Assembly (NCBI GenBank): GCA_023525975.1
Contig: CM042027.1
Coordinates: forward strand, 86,956,007 to 87,020,006
Source: Smallanthus sonchifolius
Lineage: Eukaryota > Streptophyta > Magnoliopsida > Asterales > Asteraceae
Direction of reading: 5' to 3'
DNA: 64,000 bases
Position numbers and translations under genes: made by a program
Part shown: one piece after another, positions 50,701-61,939 of the stretch
Position numbering within the stretch: the stretch's first letter is position 1
How the letters are laid out: each line of letters begins with the position of its first letter
The notes under the pieces: model-generated
The model's database searches: none
Seen by the model: the letters and a program-made list of their open reading frames with translations, nothing else
What the model was told of the DNA's origin: nothing

Positions 50701-51246
50701 AAATGACAATTTATGTAATTACTCAAGTTACCAAAAACCAAACCATAGTCTCAATCTTTCTTCCATGAAAAATGAGTTTTTTTATTTGTACATATTAAAA
50801 ATATTAAAAAAACTGTTTTTATTTTTTAAACTCTTTTTATTGTTATTTTGTTTTTATTTTTTTTTTCTTTTTAAGATTATTATTTAGTAAAACTCATTTT
50901 AAATATATAAATAAATACATTTTTTTTAAACTCATTTTAAGTATATAAATAAATACATTTTTTTCTAAAAGATTAAAGGGAAGGAAAAGAGTTTTAATTA
51001 AGTGTTGGACTTTAATTGTAGAGATGAGGTTAAATGGCTAATTGAATGTTGGATTTTAATTATAGAACTGGGTTAAATGGTAATTGAATGTTGGGCTTTA
51101 TTTGTAGAGATTTGTTAAATGATAATTCAGCACATTTTATACATTGGTAAGATGTACCTTATGCATAATAATTTGTGTTAGTTGTCTTAAAAATTTAGAA
51201 AAAATTACAATGATATCCTTTCAATATGTATTATATCTTAGTATAG

Positions 51247-51288
<42 letters not shown>

Positions 51289-52383
51289 TTAATAATAATA
51301 ATAACGATTTAAGTACATAGGGGTATTTCAGTCTTTTCAAAAAAATATTAGAAAATTAAACGTAGTTAGCCATCTAGAATCAAATGGAGTAAAAAATGAA
51401 AAGTCATGGTTTAGACGAGGTTTTGAAACATAAAAGACTCAATTAGTTAAAATAGACAAATGTCGGGGACTCAAATAGTAATTTACTCAATTAAATATTA
51501 CAAGTTATAAGAGAAAAATCCAATTTTATATTATTATAAAAGAATTGAAATTGATAGGAGTAGAGTCCGCTTATGCAAGAAGCGGAGTTAATCGAGTCTG
51601 TATTTCAGTCCCGCGGACCTGTTGAGTCCCTTTAGTTAAAAGAAATGAAATTGATAGGAGTAGGTCCGCTTATACAAGAAGCGGAGTTAATTAAGTTTGT
51701 ATTTCAGCTCAGCAGACATGTTGAGTCTCTTTAGTCTATTCAACAAACTACATAGAAACCAAAATATTTTTAAAATTCACATGCAAACCAAAATTAATCC
51801 TCAAACTCTCCTATAAATCAAGAAACTCCTAAATCCTATGTGTTCTTTTCTTTTCTAGTGTGTCTTTTATGAATTGTCATTGTTATATATGTACACGATT
51901 TCCTAACATATACATGTATTTAACAACGGTTTGCAAGACAATCAATAGATTTCAACACAACATCAATCTTAAAATCAAACAAGAATTGAAATAGGAGAAG
52001 TTGAATACATACCTATCGATTCTGTTCCTGAGCTTTAACAAGAACTTCTCATTATCTTCATCAGCAGTATTCACAAGCCTATCAAGTAATCGCTTTCGAT
52101 CTTCGAAGCCAAGATTGTCTATATCAACTTCTTGTGAAGGTCCAGTTGATCCAAAAAGCAAACCCTTCTTTAAACGGTCGAACGTTGGAAGCTTTTCAAG
52201 AGACGCCCATTTCAAAGCTTCTTCATCATCTTCTTCACGATTAGATCTTGAAAACACATCCATAGTGTTCCTCCATAGAGAAGTACTTCCAGATCTTAAA
52301 CTCCCCATTCTTCCATTACTACTTCTTCTTGAACTTCCTAACCTTATGCTACTACTAGCCTTATAAAGGTCAATTCCATCCAT
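40491..52383 (-). CDS. PDR-C: complete full-size ABCG (PDR) transporter
   Basis: Same family and predicted role as PDR-B. Exons: 52383-52013, 48314-48194, 48105-48017, 47559-47475, 47344-47185, 47100-47024, 46924-46871, 46792-46702, 46623-46322, 45911-45630, 45538-45222, 45126-44966, 44337-44234, 44149-43999, 43074-42899, 42812-42480, 42375-42001, 41924-41791, 41710-41483, 41390-41219, 41089-40835, 40748-40491. They total 4296 nt (1431 residues) with no stop. NBD1 has GPPSSGKTT, ISGGQKKRVTTG and LLMDEIST; NBD2 has GVSGAGKTT, LSTEQRKRL, IIFMDEPTS and CTIHQPS. The end is FNFQKR. Introns 10 and 13 begin GCAAGT rather than GT; exon-length conservation with A and B fixes these sites. Exon 17 is uninterrupted, unlike PDR-B. 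Intron 1 is 3.7 kb against 77 bp in PDR-B, because of a long-TIR element. It is the most divergent of the three copies. Confidence 0.95.
43408..43600 (-). mobile_element. SINE in intron 14 of PDR-C, with 14-bp target duplication
   Basis: A 193-bp insertion flanked by ATTTACCCACACTT on both sides (43394-43407 and 43601-43614). On the minus strand it has a B-box-like GGGTTTGAGTCTCACC near its 5' end and finishes in an A-rich tail (T run at 43408). A long target duplication plus an A tail is the signature of LINE-mediated retroposition. Confidence 0.85.
44532..44846. mobile_element. Tourist/Harbinger-type MITE in intron 12 of PDR-C
   Basis: Ends are GAGCATCACCAACG and the inverse CGTTGTGGATGCTC, flanked by the 3-bp duplication TAA on both sides, as for PIF/Harbinger MITEs. 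It is 315 bp and noncoding. The internal GAGTGTTTTT-type words are repeated. Confidence 0.8.
47619..47966. mobile_element. hAT MITE with perfect 8-bp duplication in intron 3 of PDR-C
   Basis: Ends are CAGGGCCGG and CCGCCCTG, flanked by TTTGGGGG at 47611-47618 and 47967-47974. It contains a (TA)n(TG)n microsatellite at about 47703-47740. Terminal sequence and internal words such as 'ggtcccaaaatgttttgag' match the hAT element at 28152-29066. Confidence 0.9.
49735..50310. mobile_element. GAACGAAC-rich repeat block nested in PDR-C intron 1
   Basis: Dozens of short GTTCG/CGAAC words, arranged as GTTCGTGAACGTTCG at 49797-49860 and inverted at 50140-50295, surround an AT-rich centre. The right end reads 'cggttcggtccgtttacagcc', a form seen in DNA-transposon termini. 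A 28-bp tandem duplication lies at 50050-50105. Confidence 0.5.
51000..51120. repeat. About 50-bp degenerate tandem repeat
   Basis: Three imperfect units containing 'tgttggattttaattatagaa' and 'gttaaatggtaattgaatg'. Just upstream (50885-50965) a 41-bp unit (AAACTCATTTTAAATATATA) is present twice. Confidence 0.6.
51246..51305. repeat. (TAA)n microsatellite
   Basis: About 18 TAA units, interrupted once near 51290. Confidence 0.95.
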
Positions 52384-52559
52384 TGATAAAATTCCTAAAA
52401 CTTGCTAAAGGAAATAACACTCTTTAATTTTAAGGGTTTTTTTTATCAAGAAAATTAAACCTTCAAAGTAGCAAGAATCAATCAAGAACCAAAAGGGTTA
52501 CTCTCACTTTATGCAGTGCCAACCAAAAGTTAAATGGTGCGAGTGATAGCTACCCTCGT

Positions 52560-53010
52560 GGGAGATATGTTACTACTAATAATAATAATATATAATATAA
52601 TCTTGTATTACCCACTAGTACCAATTAGTGCACTATTATATTGGCCATTATTTTTTACTGTTTATATATAATATATAATATATTGCCACGGTTCTTCAAA
52701 TCTTTCATCCGAATTATGGAGAAAGAAGATAAAGGATAAAATAAGTCGGCGGTTGTGTTATGTTGAAACGTACACTAGTTAAATATGGTGGATTAACGGT
52801 TGTGATTTTGTTTGTTACATGGTCTCGAACATTGAAGACTTGTTAATTTAGACTAATCTATTATAACTGACTTGTTGTAACTTGTGTCGTATATTATAAT
52901 TCTAGAACCTAAAACTGTTTTTTTAACTTTTTTTTTATTACTAATTATTTAATATTTTTTTATTAATTATAAGTTTTTAATTACTAATTATTTAATATTT
53001 CATTTATTCA
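52560..53010. promoter_or_regulatory. Upstream region of PDR-C
   Basis: AT-rich DNA upstream of the PDR-C start. It includes a (TAA)n run at 52573 and TATATAATATATAATATAT at 52665-52683, about 290 bp upstream. No strong TATA at the usual distance was seen. Part of this region (52500-52740) has a diverged copy at 55018-55245. Confidence 0.35.
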
Positions 53011-53015
53011 GTCCG

Positions 53016-53350
53016 CACTACAAGGATTTCACCCTATACCGACGACACATATCCAGACGACATGTCGTCGGGATATGTCTCTCCAAAAAGTGGCCTGGTG
53101 AAACCCTGGTGTCGTCGGTTTAGGGTTAGACAGATGGAGTAAAAATTGTGCGCCTAAATGAAAAGTATACCGACGTATGTCGTCAGTATAGGTTAATTTC
53201 CTTTTATTTTTCTTTTTTAGTTTTTAATGTTTCGTGGCAAAAGAAAATTAAAAAGACATTTACCGACGACATGTCGTCGGTATATGTTTTTTTGAAAGTT
53301 GACTGGTCAAAAAACCTATACTGACAACATGTTGTTGGTATAGAAGTTGA
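53016..53350. mobile_element. CACTA element terminus with subterminal repeats
   Basis: Starts CACTACAAGGATTTCACC and carries repeated CCGACGACATGTCGTCGGTAT-type palindromic words at 53038, 53100, 53168, 53262 and 53320. This is typical of a CACTA end. The opposite end was not identified. Confidence 0.65.
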
Positions 53351-53644
53351 AAGGGTTGTGAAGGGTATAAAGATATTCTTTAGAGGACTTGGCAAGCACA
53401 ATTTATATATCTTTGAGGTTTCTGGTTCTAACCATGGGATGTGTATAAAATCTACATGAAACATGATCAATCCCGTTCAAGCAGTTTAACCCGTTCAATG
53501 CAAAAACGGCTCAAATAAAATGACCAGACCAACGATTCGGTTCCCAATCTAGTCTATTGTGCTCTTTTTCTCTGTACTTACACTACATTATACTTTTATT
53601 TAAAGCTTATTGGAGTGAACAGTAACTACAAAGATTTACTGATC

Positions 53645-54422
53645 TTTTTGCATTGTTATAGTTTAAAACATATATAGATTACATTATAGCTCAAACTTAC
53701 CCATTTGATAACATGTTTAAACCTTTAAGTTAAAAAAAAACATATATAGATTATCTATACTATATAATAAATAAAGGTTTTTACATGCCACGTGTCGCCT
53801 CCATATTCATTCTCATCATTTTTTCTCGCCTCTCTCTCCTATTTAATGCACTTTTATCTTTTAATAATAATATTTATTTAAAGAAAAAAAATATTAATCA
53901 TACTAATAAAACACATTTATTTTTAATTATCTCTTATAATAAGAAACCTTAAAATTTAATTATATAACTTTTATTTTTAATCAAATAGTAAATAAAAGTC
54001 AAATTATATTAAAAAATAGTAATTAACGTATTTTCGAAACCCAATGATATATTATTTTTTTACATATTTTGAATTTGTTTTATATTCTTACTATATGTAA
54101 TAAATTTTTACACATGTAAAATATATATACATAAAGATTTAAAATTTTTATGTATTAATATATATTTCACCCCGTGTGTAAACACGAGATCTAAACTAGT
54201 TTTCATATATTATGAACATTACTTGACTACACATGGATACAAAAACACTATAGAAATCCAACACCATACAACATTACTCATAACCTAAGACAACATCAAC
54301 AACTTAAAATTTCTTCAATCATCCATACATTTAGGACCATACTTGTCAACCTTGTCATCAATCCAAGCTTTCATGTCCGCCAACACATGATCCAAAACCT
54401 CATCGGGTTCCCCACTAATCAA
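53645..54422 (-). pseudogene. Duplicated 3' fragment of the esterase-like gene, split by a Helitron
   Basis: Bases 53645-53753 plus 54200-54422 match 63340-63668, the 3' flank and end of the esterase-like gene at the right edge. The coding part (54315-54422) keeps the last 36 or so codons, ending GPKCMDD and a stop, and is then cut off at 54422 within the gene. There is no promoter and no catalytic part, so it is a dead fragment. Confidence 0.85.
53754..54199 (+). mobile_element. Nonautonomous Helitron
   Basis: The 5' end is TCTATACTATATAATAAA and the 3' end is CTAG, preceded by a small hairpin (CGTGT-GTAA-ACACG at about 54172-54185). It sits exactly between A and T with no target duplication. 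The intact paralogous sequence at 63442/63443 is the empty site, which proves the boundaries. It is 446 bp and noncoding. Confidence 0.9.
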
Positions 54423-54548
54423 TTAGGTTTAGATGTATATAATTGTGTATTTGTGTTTGTATATATGTTTGTATGTAATTACTAGTTTTGTGATGAAATT
54501 ATGTTTAGATGTATGATTTGTATGTATATAATTGTGTATTTATTCAAG

Positions 54549-54700
54549 AACTACTTCTTTCCCCAAACACTTCCACACCTCAATGGGTATGTTGTCTAGA
54601 CAAATTGTTGTCCCGTCTTCCTAAGTGCTCTCCCCACCTCTTTGTGTGTGATATTAACAATAACAGTTATTTTGTTGTTATTGAAAAATTAGTTTAGTAA
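54549..54700 (-). mobile_element. Fragment of an RTE LINE
   Basis: 'cacttccac-cctcaatgggtatgttgtct' and following words match the reverse-transcriptase part of the RTE LINE at about 56965-57095, with several differences. It is a short isolated piece. Confidence 0.8.
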
Positions 54701-55017
54701 TTATTTTAAAACTACACTCGTTTAACTTAAAAAATTCAGTCACACCAATTTAACTAAAAACTAAGCACATATGATGGTATGTGCGAATTGGTGGTGTTCC
54801 ATACAAGTGAGGCGTGTAGTAAACATGTGGACATTTCGTCACAAGTCAAGTGTAAAATTGTAATCATTAACTAATTGTTTTGTTTGTTCCTTAATTTCCT
54901 TTGGAATTAAAGCCATGTTATTGATTAACTTGTAAATAAAGAATCGTTATAGAAAAGAGTGATAAAAAAAATGAAAATGGATGTTCGAATTAAAAAAGTA
55001 TATGTTCGAGAATTAGC

Positions 55018-55245
55018 ACACTTTATGCCCTGTCCACAAATGCAAACGCCTAGACGTTTTAAAATTTAAAATACCCTCGTGGAAAGGATGTTAGAAATAA
55101 TATAATAATAATAATAATATAATATTATATTACCCACTCCACATATTAATGCAATTTTATATTGCCTCACTCTTTTTCAAGTATTGTTTGAAATATAATA
55201 TTTCGCCACGCTACATCAAATCTTTTATTAGAATTAAAATCATTT
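55018..55245 (-). other. Diverged copy of the PDR-C upstream region
   Basis: Shares, in the same order and spacing, CACTTTATGC, TACCCTCGTGG, a TAA run, TATTACCCACT, TTTATATTG and CAAATCTTT with 52515-52740. No PDR coding sequence lies next to it. It is probably the relic of a further tandem copy or of a partial duplication. Confidence 0.6.
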
Positions 55246-55289
55246 GTGATTGATTTGATAAGTTTTTTTAACCATACTTCTTCAACCCC

Positions 55290-58200
55290 AACCATTAAAC
55301 CAAACCAAACCAAACCAAACCAAACGTACCCAGTATAATCCCACACATAGCTAACGCTATTAGTAGGGTCTGGGGAGGGTGTGATAAGGGCAAACCTTAC
55401 CCCTATCCCAAGGGATAGAGAGGTTGCTCCCGTTTAGACCCCCGGCTCAATGGGAAAGAAAAAGATAAAAATATAAATAAAATTAATGAGTAATAAAGTA
55501 AAATAAATCTAACAGTAATCTAACAATTAGCAGTGTATGACTAGAGTATATTAGTCACAAGAAACACAACACACCTACAAGAAACAAGACATACGCAAAA
55601 TCTTTGCTAAACAACTCTACTCTCCCACACAACGGGTCACTCATCCTAAAACCCTAATACGACGTCTCCATGAAATCCTATCATTGATCATGTCCTCTGA
55701 GAGGTGTAAATCTAGCAAATCAAGCCTAATCCTCTCATCCCACGTTAATTTCGGTCTCCCCCTGCTCCTTTTCCCCTCCACAACGAGAGTTTTCACCGTT
55801 CTCACTGGATCTGTGCTCTGTCTCCTCTTGACATGTCCAAACCATCTCAATCTTCCTTCTCTTATCTTATCTGAGATACATGTGACTCCCAATCTCTTCC
55901 GAACAACTTCATTTCTTATTCGGTCCTTTCTTGTGTGTCCACACATCCACCTCAACATCCTCATCTCAGCTACATCCATTTTTCGGTTCCATATAGTATC
56001 GCTGGGCGAACTGCTACCCTATAAAATTTACCCTTTAACCCTATTGGGAACCTCTTGTCGCACAAAACACCCGAGGCCGCTCTCCATTTACACCAACCAG
56101 CCTGCACCCGATGGACTACATCATTGTCGATGTCCCCGTTACTCTGGATGAAAGATCCTAGATACTTGAACTTCAGTGTCTTAGGGACAACCCCACCTTC
56201 AATAGAAATATGGGTCTCCTCGTCGACGTTTGCACCACTAAAGTTGCAGTGAAGGTACTCGGTTTTAGATCGGCTTATCTTCAAACCTTTGTGCTCTAAG
56301 ACTGTTCTCCATTCCTCTAGTCTGTTGTTCAATGTCTCTTTACTTTCTGCAATCAACACGATATCATCAGCAAAAAGCATGCACCATGGAATTGCATCTT
56401 GAATCGACTTTGACAACTCATCCAAAACTACTGCAAAGAGAAAGGGGCTTAGTGCCGACCCCTGGTGAACTCCCACTTCCACCGGAAAAAAGTCTGTATC
56501 CCCCACGGGTGCTCGGACGCATGTCTTAGCCTCATGAAACATATCCCTAATTGCCTCAATATATTTACTAGGGATCCCTCTTCCCTCCAGACTTTCCCAG
56601 ATCAATCTTCCAGGCACACTATCGTACGCCTTTTCAAGATCGATGAACACCATATGTAAATCATGTTTCTTCTCTCTGTACTTTTCCATTAATCTTCTTA
56701 AAATGTGTATCGCCTCCGTAGTGGACCGGCCTGGCATGAACCCAAATTGGTTTGCTGTAACCTGGGTTTGTCGTCTAATCCTTGTATCTATAACTCTTTC
56801 CCATAATTTCATTGTATGACATAGGAGCTTAATCCCCCTGTAGTTAGCACAACATTAAGCATCTCCTTTGTTTTTATATAGGGGTACTAAGACACTACGC
56901 CTCCACTGATCTGGCATCTTCCCGGTTTTGAAGATATTGTTGAACAGTCTTGTCAACCACTGAACGCCTTCCTCTCCCATACACTTCCACGCTTCAATGG
57001 GTATGTTGTCTGGACCGACTGCCTTAGCTCTTCCCATCTTCTTAAGAGCACTCCTCACTTCTTCCTGTGTGATATTTCGACAATAACAATTATTTCGTTG
57101 ACTGGATTGAGTAGTGGGATTCTTCGTTATGGCTAGACTTGGTCTACAACTGTTGAAAAGGGTGTAGAAATAGTTTTGCCATCTCAGCTTGATGTCTCGT
57201 CCCTTTACCAAAACTCTTCCATCATCTTCCTTGATAAACTTCACGACCCCAAGATCTTGTCTCCTACGCTCCCTATTTTTGACAATCTTAAACATATGAT
57301 GCTCCCCTTCCTTGGTGTCTAGTTTTTTATACATCGTTTCATAGGCAAAATTCTTTGCCTCACTCACTGCCTTTTTAGCTTCCCTCTTTGCCTGTCTATA
57401 GTTCTCCCATAGTGTCATTATCTCCTCTCCATTACTGCACTGCAACATCTCTTTAAAGCGTTGTTGCTTGTCCTTTATCTTGCTCCGCACCTCCTCATTC
57501 CACCACCAAGACTCCTGATGTCCTGTTGTTGCTCCCAATGTGACTCCGAGGGTTTCCTTTGCTGCCTACGTAACAGTGGTTGCCATAGCAACCCACATCT
57601 GGTTTGTGTCGCCATCCTTAGTATTTGTGTTCATCGCCATGACTTTATCTTTAAACAAATTGATGTTTTGGTCCTTCAAATTCCCCCATCTGATCCTTTG
57701 TTTATTTTTTCTTCTCCTCTCCGCCACCCTTTTTCTCAAGGTAAAATCGGCCACCAACAGACGATGTTGGGTCGCTACTGACTCTCTTGGAATTACCTTG
57801 CAATCCTTCCACCAATTGCGATCCCCTTGTCTCATCAGGAAATAGTCGATCTGCGTGTTGCGCCCCCCGCTACTAAAAGTAATCAAATGTGATTCCCTCT
57901 TTATAAAGAACGTGTTTATAATACCAAGATCATGCGCAAGCGCAAAGTCAAGAAGCTCCCTACCATTATCGTTTCTAACACCATAACCAAAACCTCCATG
58001 AACCATCGGAAAACCATCACTCTCCTTATCAACGTGACCATTAAAATCACCTCCTAAGCATATTTTCTCCTGTCTAGGTAATGACCTCATTACTCCGTCT
58101 AAACTACCCCAAAAATCCCTCCTTTCTTGGTCTCCTAGACCTACATGTGGTGCATAAGCGCTAACAATTGCCACAACTTCCTCACCAAGTACTACTCTCA

Positions 58201-58564
58201 ACACCATGATCCTATCATTATATCTTTTCACTTCCACCACATTACCGTGCAGTTCTTTAGCAACTAGAAAACCCACCCCATTTTTTGTTCCATCGCAACC
58301 AGAATGCAACAGTTTGTAGCCATTACACTCACCCCCCCCCCTTTGACCCTTCCACCTAGTCTCCTGAAGGCAAGCTACCTGAATCCTATGTTTTCTAAAA
58401 ACGTCTACTAACTCTAACAACTTACTAGTTAGGCTTCCTACATTCCAAGATGCCAAACGTAACCTATACCCCTTATGGTTAGCACTAGATGCACCCCTCT
58501 CCCCTGAACATGATCTCAAGGAGACATTATTCCACCTACCGTCTATGTTTGAAATAATACACAA
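55290..58564 (-). mobile_element. Nearly full-length RTE-clade LINE, inactivated
   Basis: On the minus strand, 58564-57566 encodes an endonuclease domain (SWNVGSL, QETRWKG, GGDFNGHVD, IDYFLM). From 57538 comes a linker and reverse transcriptase (FGFMPGRSTTEAI, FIDLEKAYDSVPG, HQGSALSPFLF, LFADDIVL), and 55979-55641 the C-terminal region (RMLRWMCGHTRKDRIRNE). All were one reading frame originally. Now there is an in-frame TAG at about 57566, a TAA at about 56855 and a frameshift near 55970. The 3' untranslated part has the typical CCGGGGGTCTA word and ends in a (GGTTT)n tail at about 55325-55293. Its transposition function is lost. Confidence 0.9.
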
Positions 58565-59455
58565 GATGTATTTATTTTTATTTTAACCACAGTTAAGCAA
58601 ATAGAATAGACAAATTGCTCATTAATCAAACAGATGCAACACGTATATGCAACAGTCAAAACAAAAAACAGGGTATGTCTCTCCCAGTGAATCAAGAACA
58701 ATTGCTGGTCCTCCTAACCCAGACCAAGAATGCCTAAGCATGCAATTCGTGTAACAAGAAGGTAAAACGGACAGAAATAAAGGAGTTGGAACGAACTAAC
58801 CCAATTGCGCCCAAGTTAGGGTACTCCTTCCTATTCCACCTTGGTATCACCGTCAGTAGAACTAGGGTTTTAGACCGCAGGTCTCCTCCTAGTCTTGAAT
58901 TGGACTTGCAGCGGTGGCGATAATCACGGTGCGGTGGGGCTGATTTCAGACGACGGTGCATCAGTGAGGATGATTTAGTTGATCTTTACTCCTTAAAATG
59001 GTTAGAATATGCTTCTTCTTTACTTCAATGAACCCAAAAGTGAAAACCCCCAAAATAAGAATCTAGGGTTCGTCACTTACACCTCAGATCCAACACTCAT
59101 GAACCAAACCAAAGCAGATGAACCAAAGCAAATTCGAACAGCCCTTGCCTTGCCTCAAAAATCAAAATAGAACAGCCCTTGCCCTTGCCTTTTGCCTCAC
59201 TTGATTCGAACACCAAAATCAAAATCGATTGAAGAAAAGCACTCAATTAAACTACATATTAAAAAATATTGATTCATTTTCTTAGATCCAATTTCCCAAA
59301 CCAAAGACCCACATATTACATGATTGCATTGCTCCAAAGTTGACTTTCATATTCACAAATGTGAAGATGGGTTCAACTTTAAGTAAATAACAACGATGAA
59401 TAAACACATATTTTATTTTAATTTATTTCCCATATCTTATTCGCTTGCAACTACT
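58565..59455. other. No gene recognised
   Basis: Could include the 5' untranslated region of the LINE. It has repeated 'aacagcccttgcc' and 'gaaccaaa' words at 59100-59200. No domain. Confidence 0.4.
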
Positions 59456-59460
59456 TAGAC

Positions 59461-61015
59461 TAAGGGGACTACCGGTGACCTGGCCGGTGTAGAACCGTGG
59501 AACACCCCATTCTCTGTGTATGGTCTACGGTCGTGGAGATTTCCACCGCATGGAACGAATTTGTAGCCGTTGGGGGTGGGGCCAACCCTCTCAAGCTGTC
59601 AAATTTAAAAAAAAATAGTTTTTAAATATATTTTATACTGTAAATATAATCAATCTCAAACATATTTTTACCATCTCAAACACATATTCTCTTTTATCAA
59701 TCTCAACCATCTCAAACCATTTTTCAATCCAATTCACTCTAAAATATATTCACTCAATTCACCCTCTTTCGAATCCGAATGTGTCGCTCCAATATTTTTC
59801 GAAACGGTTGCCACAACTATCATTGAAATACTTAGAGACGATACCGAAAGTTCGAATACGCCTACGCACACACGAAGAGCCACTTTGAATCGAGACGTGA
59901 AGCCTCTCACGAGCATTTATTTAAAGATTACTTTAGCGACGAGCCGCTTTATAACGCCGAGACGTTCAGAAATCATTTTTGTATGAGTAAAAAATTTATT
60001 TTTACTAACTGTTAACAATTTGGAACGGTAGATGGATTATTTCAAATTGAAATGGGATGCAAGAGGTCGAAGAGGGTTCATCGCCATTCAAAAGTGCACC
60101 ACCGCTATGCGTCAATTGGCATACGGATCTGGCTCCGACCAATTAGATGAAAATATAAAGATCATCAAAAAAACGGCACATGTTTGTTTATACAAATTTT
60201 GTAAAGGTGTAATTAACATCTACGGGTCAAGATACTTACACAACCGACTTCAAACGACTTTCAACAAATACACAAACATCACAAGGAGGTGCATGGGCTA
60301 CCCTGCATGCTTGGTAGCCTAGATTGTATGCATTAGGAGTGGAGTAATTGCCCAAATGCATGGCGAGGGTAATATATGCGAGATGACCTTCCAGCTCCAA
60401 CAATTATGCTCGAGACGGTCGCATCACAAGATCTATGGTTTTGGCATGCTTTCTTTGGAGTTGCGGGTTCAAACAACGACATAAATGTGCTTAACCAATC
60501 CCCGCTATACAACATCATGGTTAACGGAACCACACCCAGTAGTTCTTTTGAGCTTAGAGGTACAAGATACAAGCACGGCTATTACCTCGTTGATGGTATT
60601 TATCCCGAATGGGCTGCTTTTGTGAAATCATTTTCATGGCCGGAAAATGAACCTAGAAAATATTTCAAATGCCTACAAGAATCGGTGAGAAAATACATTG
60701 AACGTGCTTTTGGTTTACTAAAACAAAATTTTCATACAGTGAAAACCCTGGCACATGCATGGAAGCTCGAAAGAATACGGCATGTAACGTATACTTATCA
60801 TCTTATATAACATGATCATTAAGGATGAAGACCGTGCAATTTACGAGTTCAACGAAGAAGAATTTGAAACGACAATTGGATTAGAAGAAGTTAGCGAGAC
60901 TCAACAAATAAAAACATGTAATTGGATTAGAAGAGAGGACAATTTGCGAGTTGAACCGCGTGTAATGTATACTATCATGTCATTAGTAATTACCGTACTC
61001 GTGGTGTGCTAGATT
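59461..61015 (+). pseudogene. PIF/Harbinger transposase, broken
   Basis: The plus strand has an N-terminal piece DYFSDEPLYNAETFRNHF (about 59930). From 60032 comes KCTTAMRQLAYGSGSDQLDE; then in another frame LGSLDCMH, a TAG where a Trp is usual, EWSNCPNAWRG, a TAA, and ML-ETVASQDLWFWHAFFG. After these come SNNDINVLNQSPLY and YIERAFGLLKQ. The three acidic residues expected of the DDE triad (in SLDCMH, NNDINVL and ERAFG) are all visible. One frameshift, two internal stops and a missing start region make it nonfunctional. The GC-rich tract at 59462-59590 is the probable left end. A C-terminal tail runs to 61012. Confidence 0.85.
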
Positions 61016-61269
61016 ATTGCCTAGCACGATGACATTAGTGTTCCATTTGCTTACAAGTAGTTAAAAATGCGAACCGCCGTTCTTCCTACCGATATTGCTT
61101 CTTTCCTTTTTAATTTTGTGCTGTGTGCTGCGCAGCCCAATCGCAGAGTCAAGCCCAACGTTGCCCATTTAATTCTTCAATCTTAATAAAACACCAAATG
61201 TTTTTTCTTTTTCTTTTGTGGCCCATATTCAAGAATTAATAAATCAGCCCATTAGGAACCTAAACAATG

Positions 61270-61500
61270 ATACATTTCTACATAGTGGTGCACAAAACGG
61301 TTTTTTAATCCGAACCGGTTTGATCAACAAAAAGTCAAAATCGGTTTGAGGTGAGCCGTTGACCGGTTTGAAACCAGTTTTTAAGCGGTTTGGTTCGGGT
61401 TAAACCGGTTTAAATGTATAGGTTTCAAAACGACGGTTTGAACCAGTTTGAAACCGATTTTGTCTAAACCGGTTCACAAATTAATCAAACACCATTCTCT
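61270..61500. repeat. Degenerate AACCGGTTT repeat block
   Basis: GGTGCACAAAACGG is followed by many direct and inverted copies of AACCGGTTTGAAACC-like words. It probably represents a DNA-transposon end. A 29-bp direct repeat (GTGGGTGGCCCTATTTAATG...) lies just beyond, at about 61558 and 61669. Confidence 0.5.
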
Positions 61501-61939
61501 AAATTCATAATTTGACCTTTAGGTGACTTCAGCTTGCAATTGGAATCTGATGTAATTTGGGTGGCCCTATTTAATGAATATAAAAACACAAATCAGAATC
61601 AAATCAAACACAAAAGAACAAAGTATACAAGAGTACCACCAAGTGGGGTTTGTATGGTGGTAGTCAGTGTGGGTGGCCCTATTTAATGAATATAAAATTA
61701 TAGCATGCACATGTATCTTATACTATAAGCTTAACTTGTTGTACAACAACACTTCACATATGAAATTTGCAAATATGTCATATTTATACTGTAACACCGC
61801 GCTTTACGGGGGTATCGTAATTCGCGGTTATATATCATGAAATGTACTACAACGTGGGAGTTAAAATGTATAACGTAAAAAAATAGAAAAATTAAAACCA
61901 AACAAAAAAAAGAAACCTAAAAATCAAGGAATAAAAACA

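Larger units (their letters stand above)
48490..51840. mobile_element. About 3.3-kb element with long terminal inverted repeats in intron 1 of PDR-C
   Basis: The left region 48490-48690 (AGGATTAATTTT, TTAAAAATATTTTGGCTTCTA, AACTCCGCTTCTTGCA) is repeated in inverted orientation at 51545-51840, with an additional partial copy of the inner portion at 51640-51720. The arms are about 190 bp with moderate divergence. No transposase was recognised inside, only AT-rich DNA, short tandem repeats and another repeat block. Mutator-like is the likeliest class, but no target duplication could be read. Confidence 0.65.

Noticed and set aside
57461..57845. Overlapping plus-strand frames across the LINE
   Set aside because: They are antisense to the endonuclease-reverse transcriptase reading frame.
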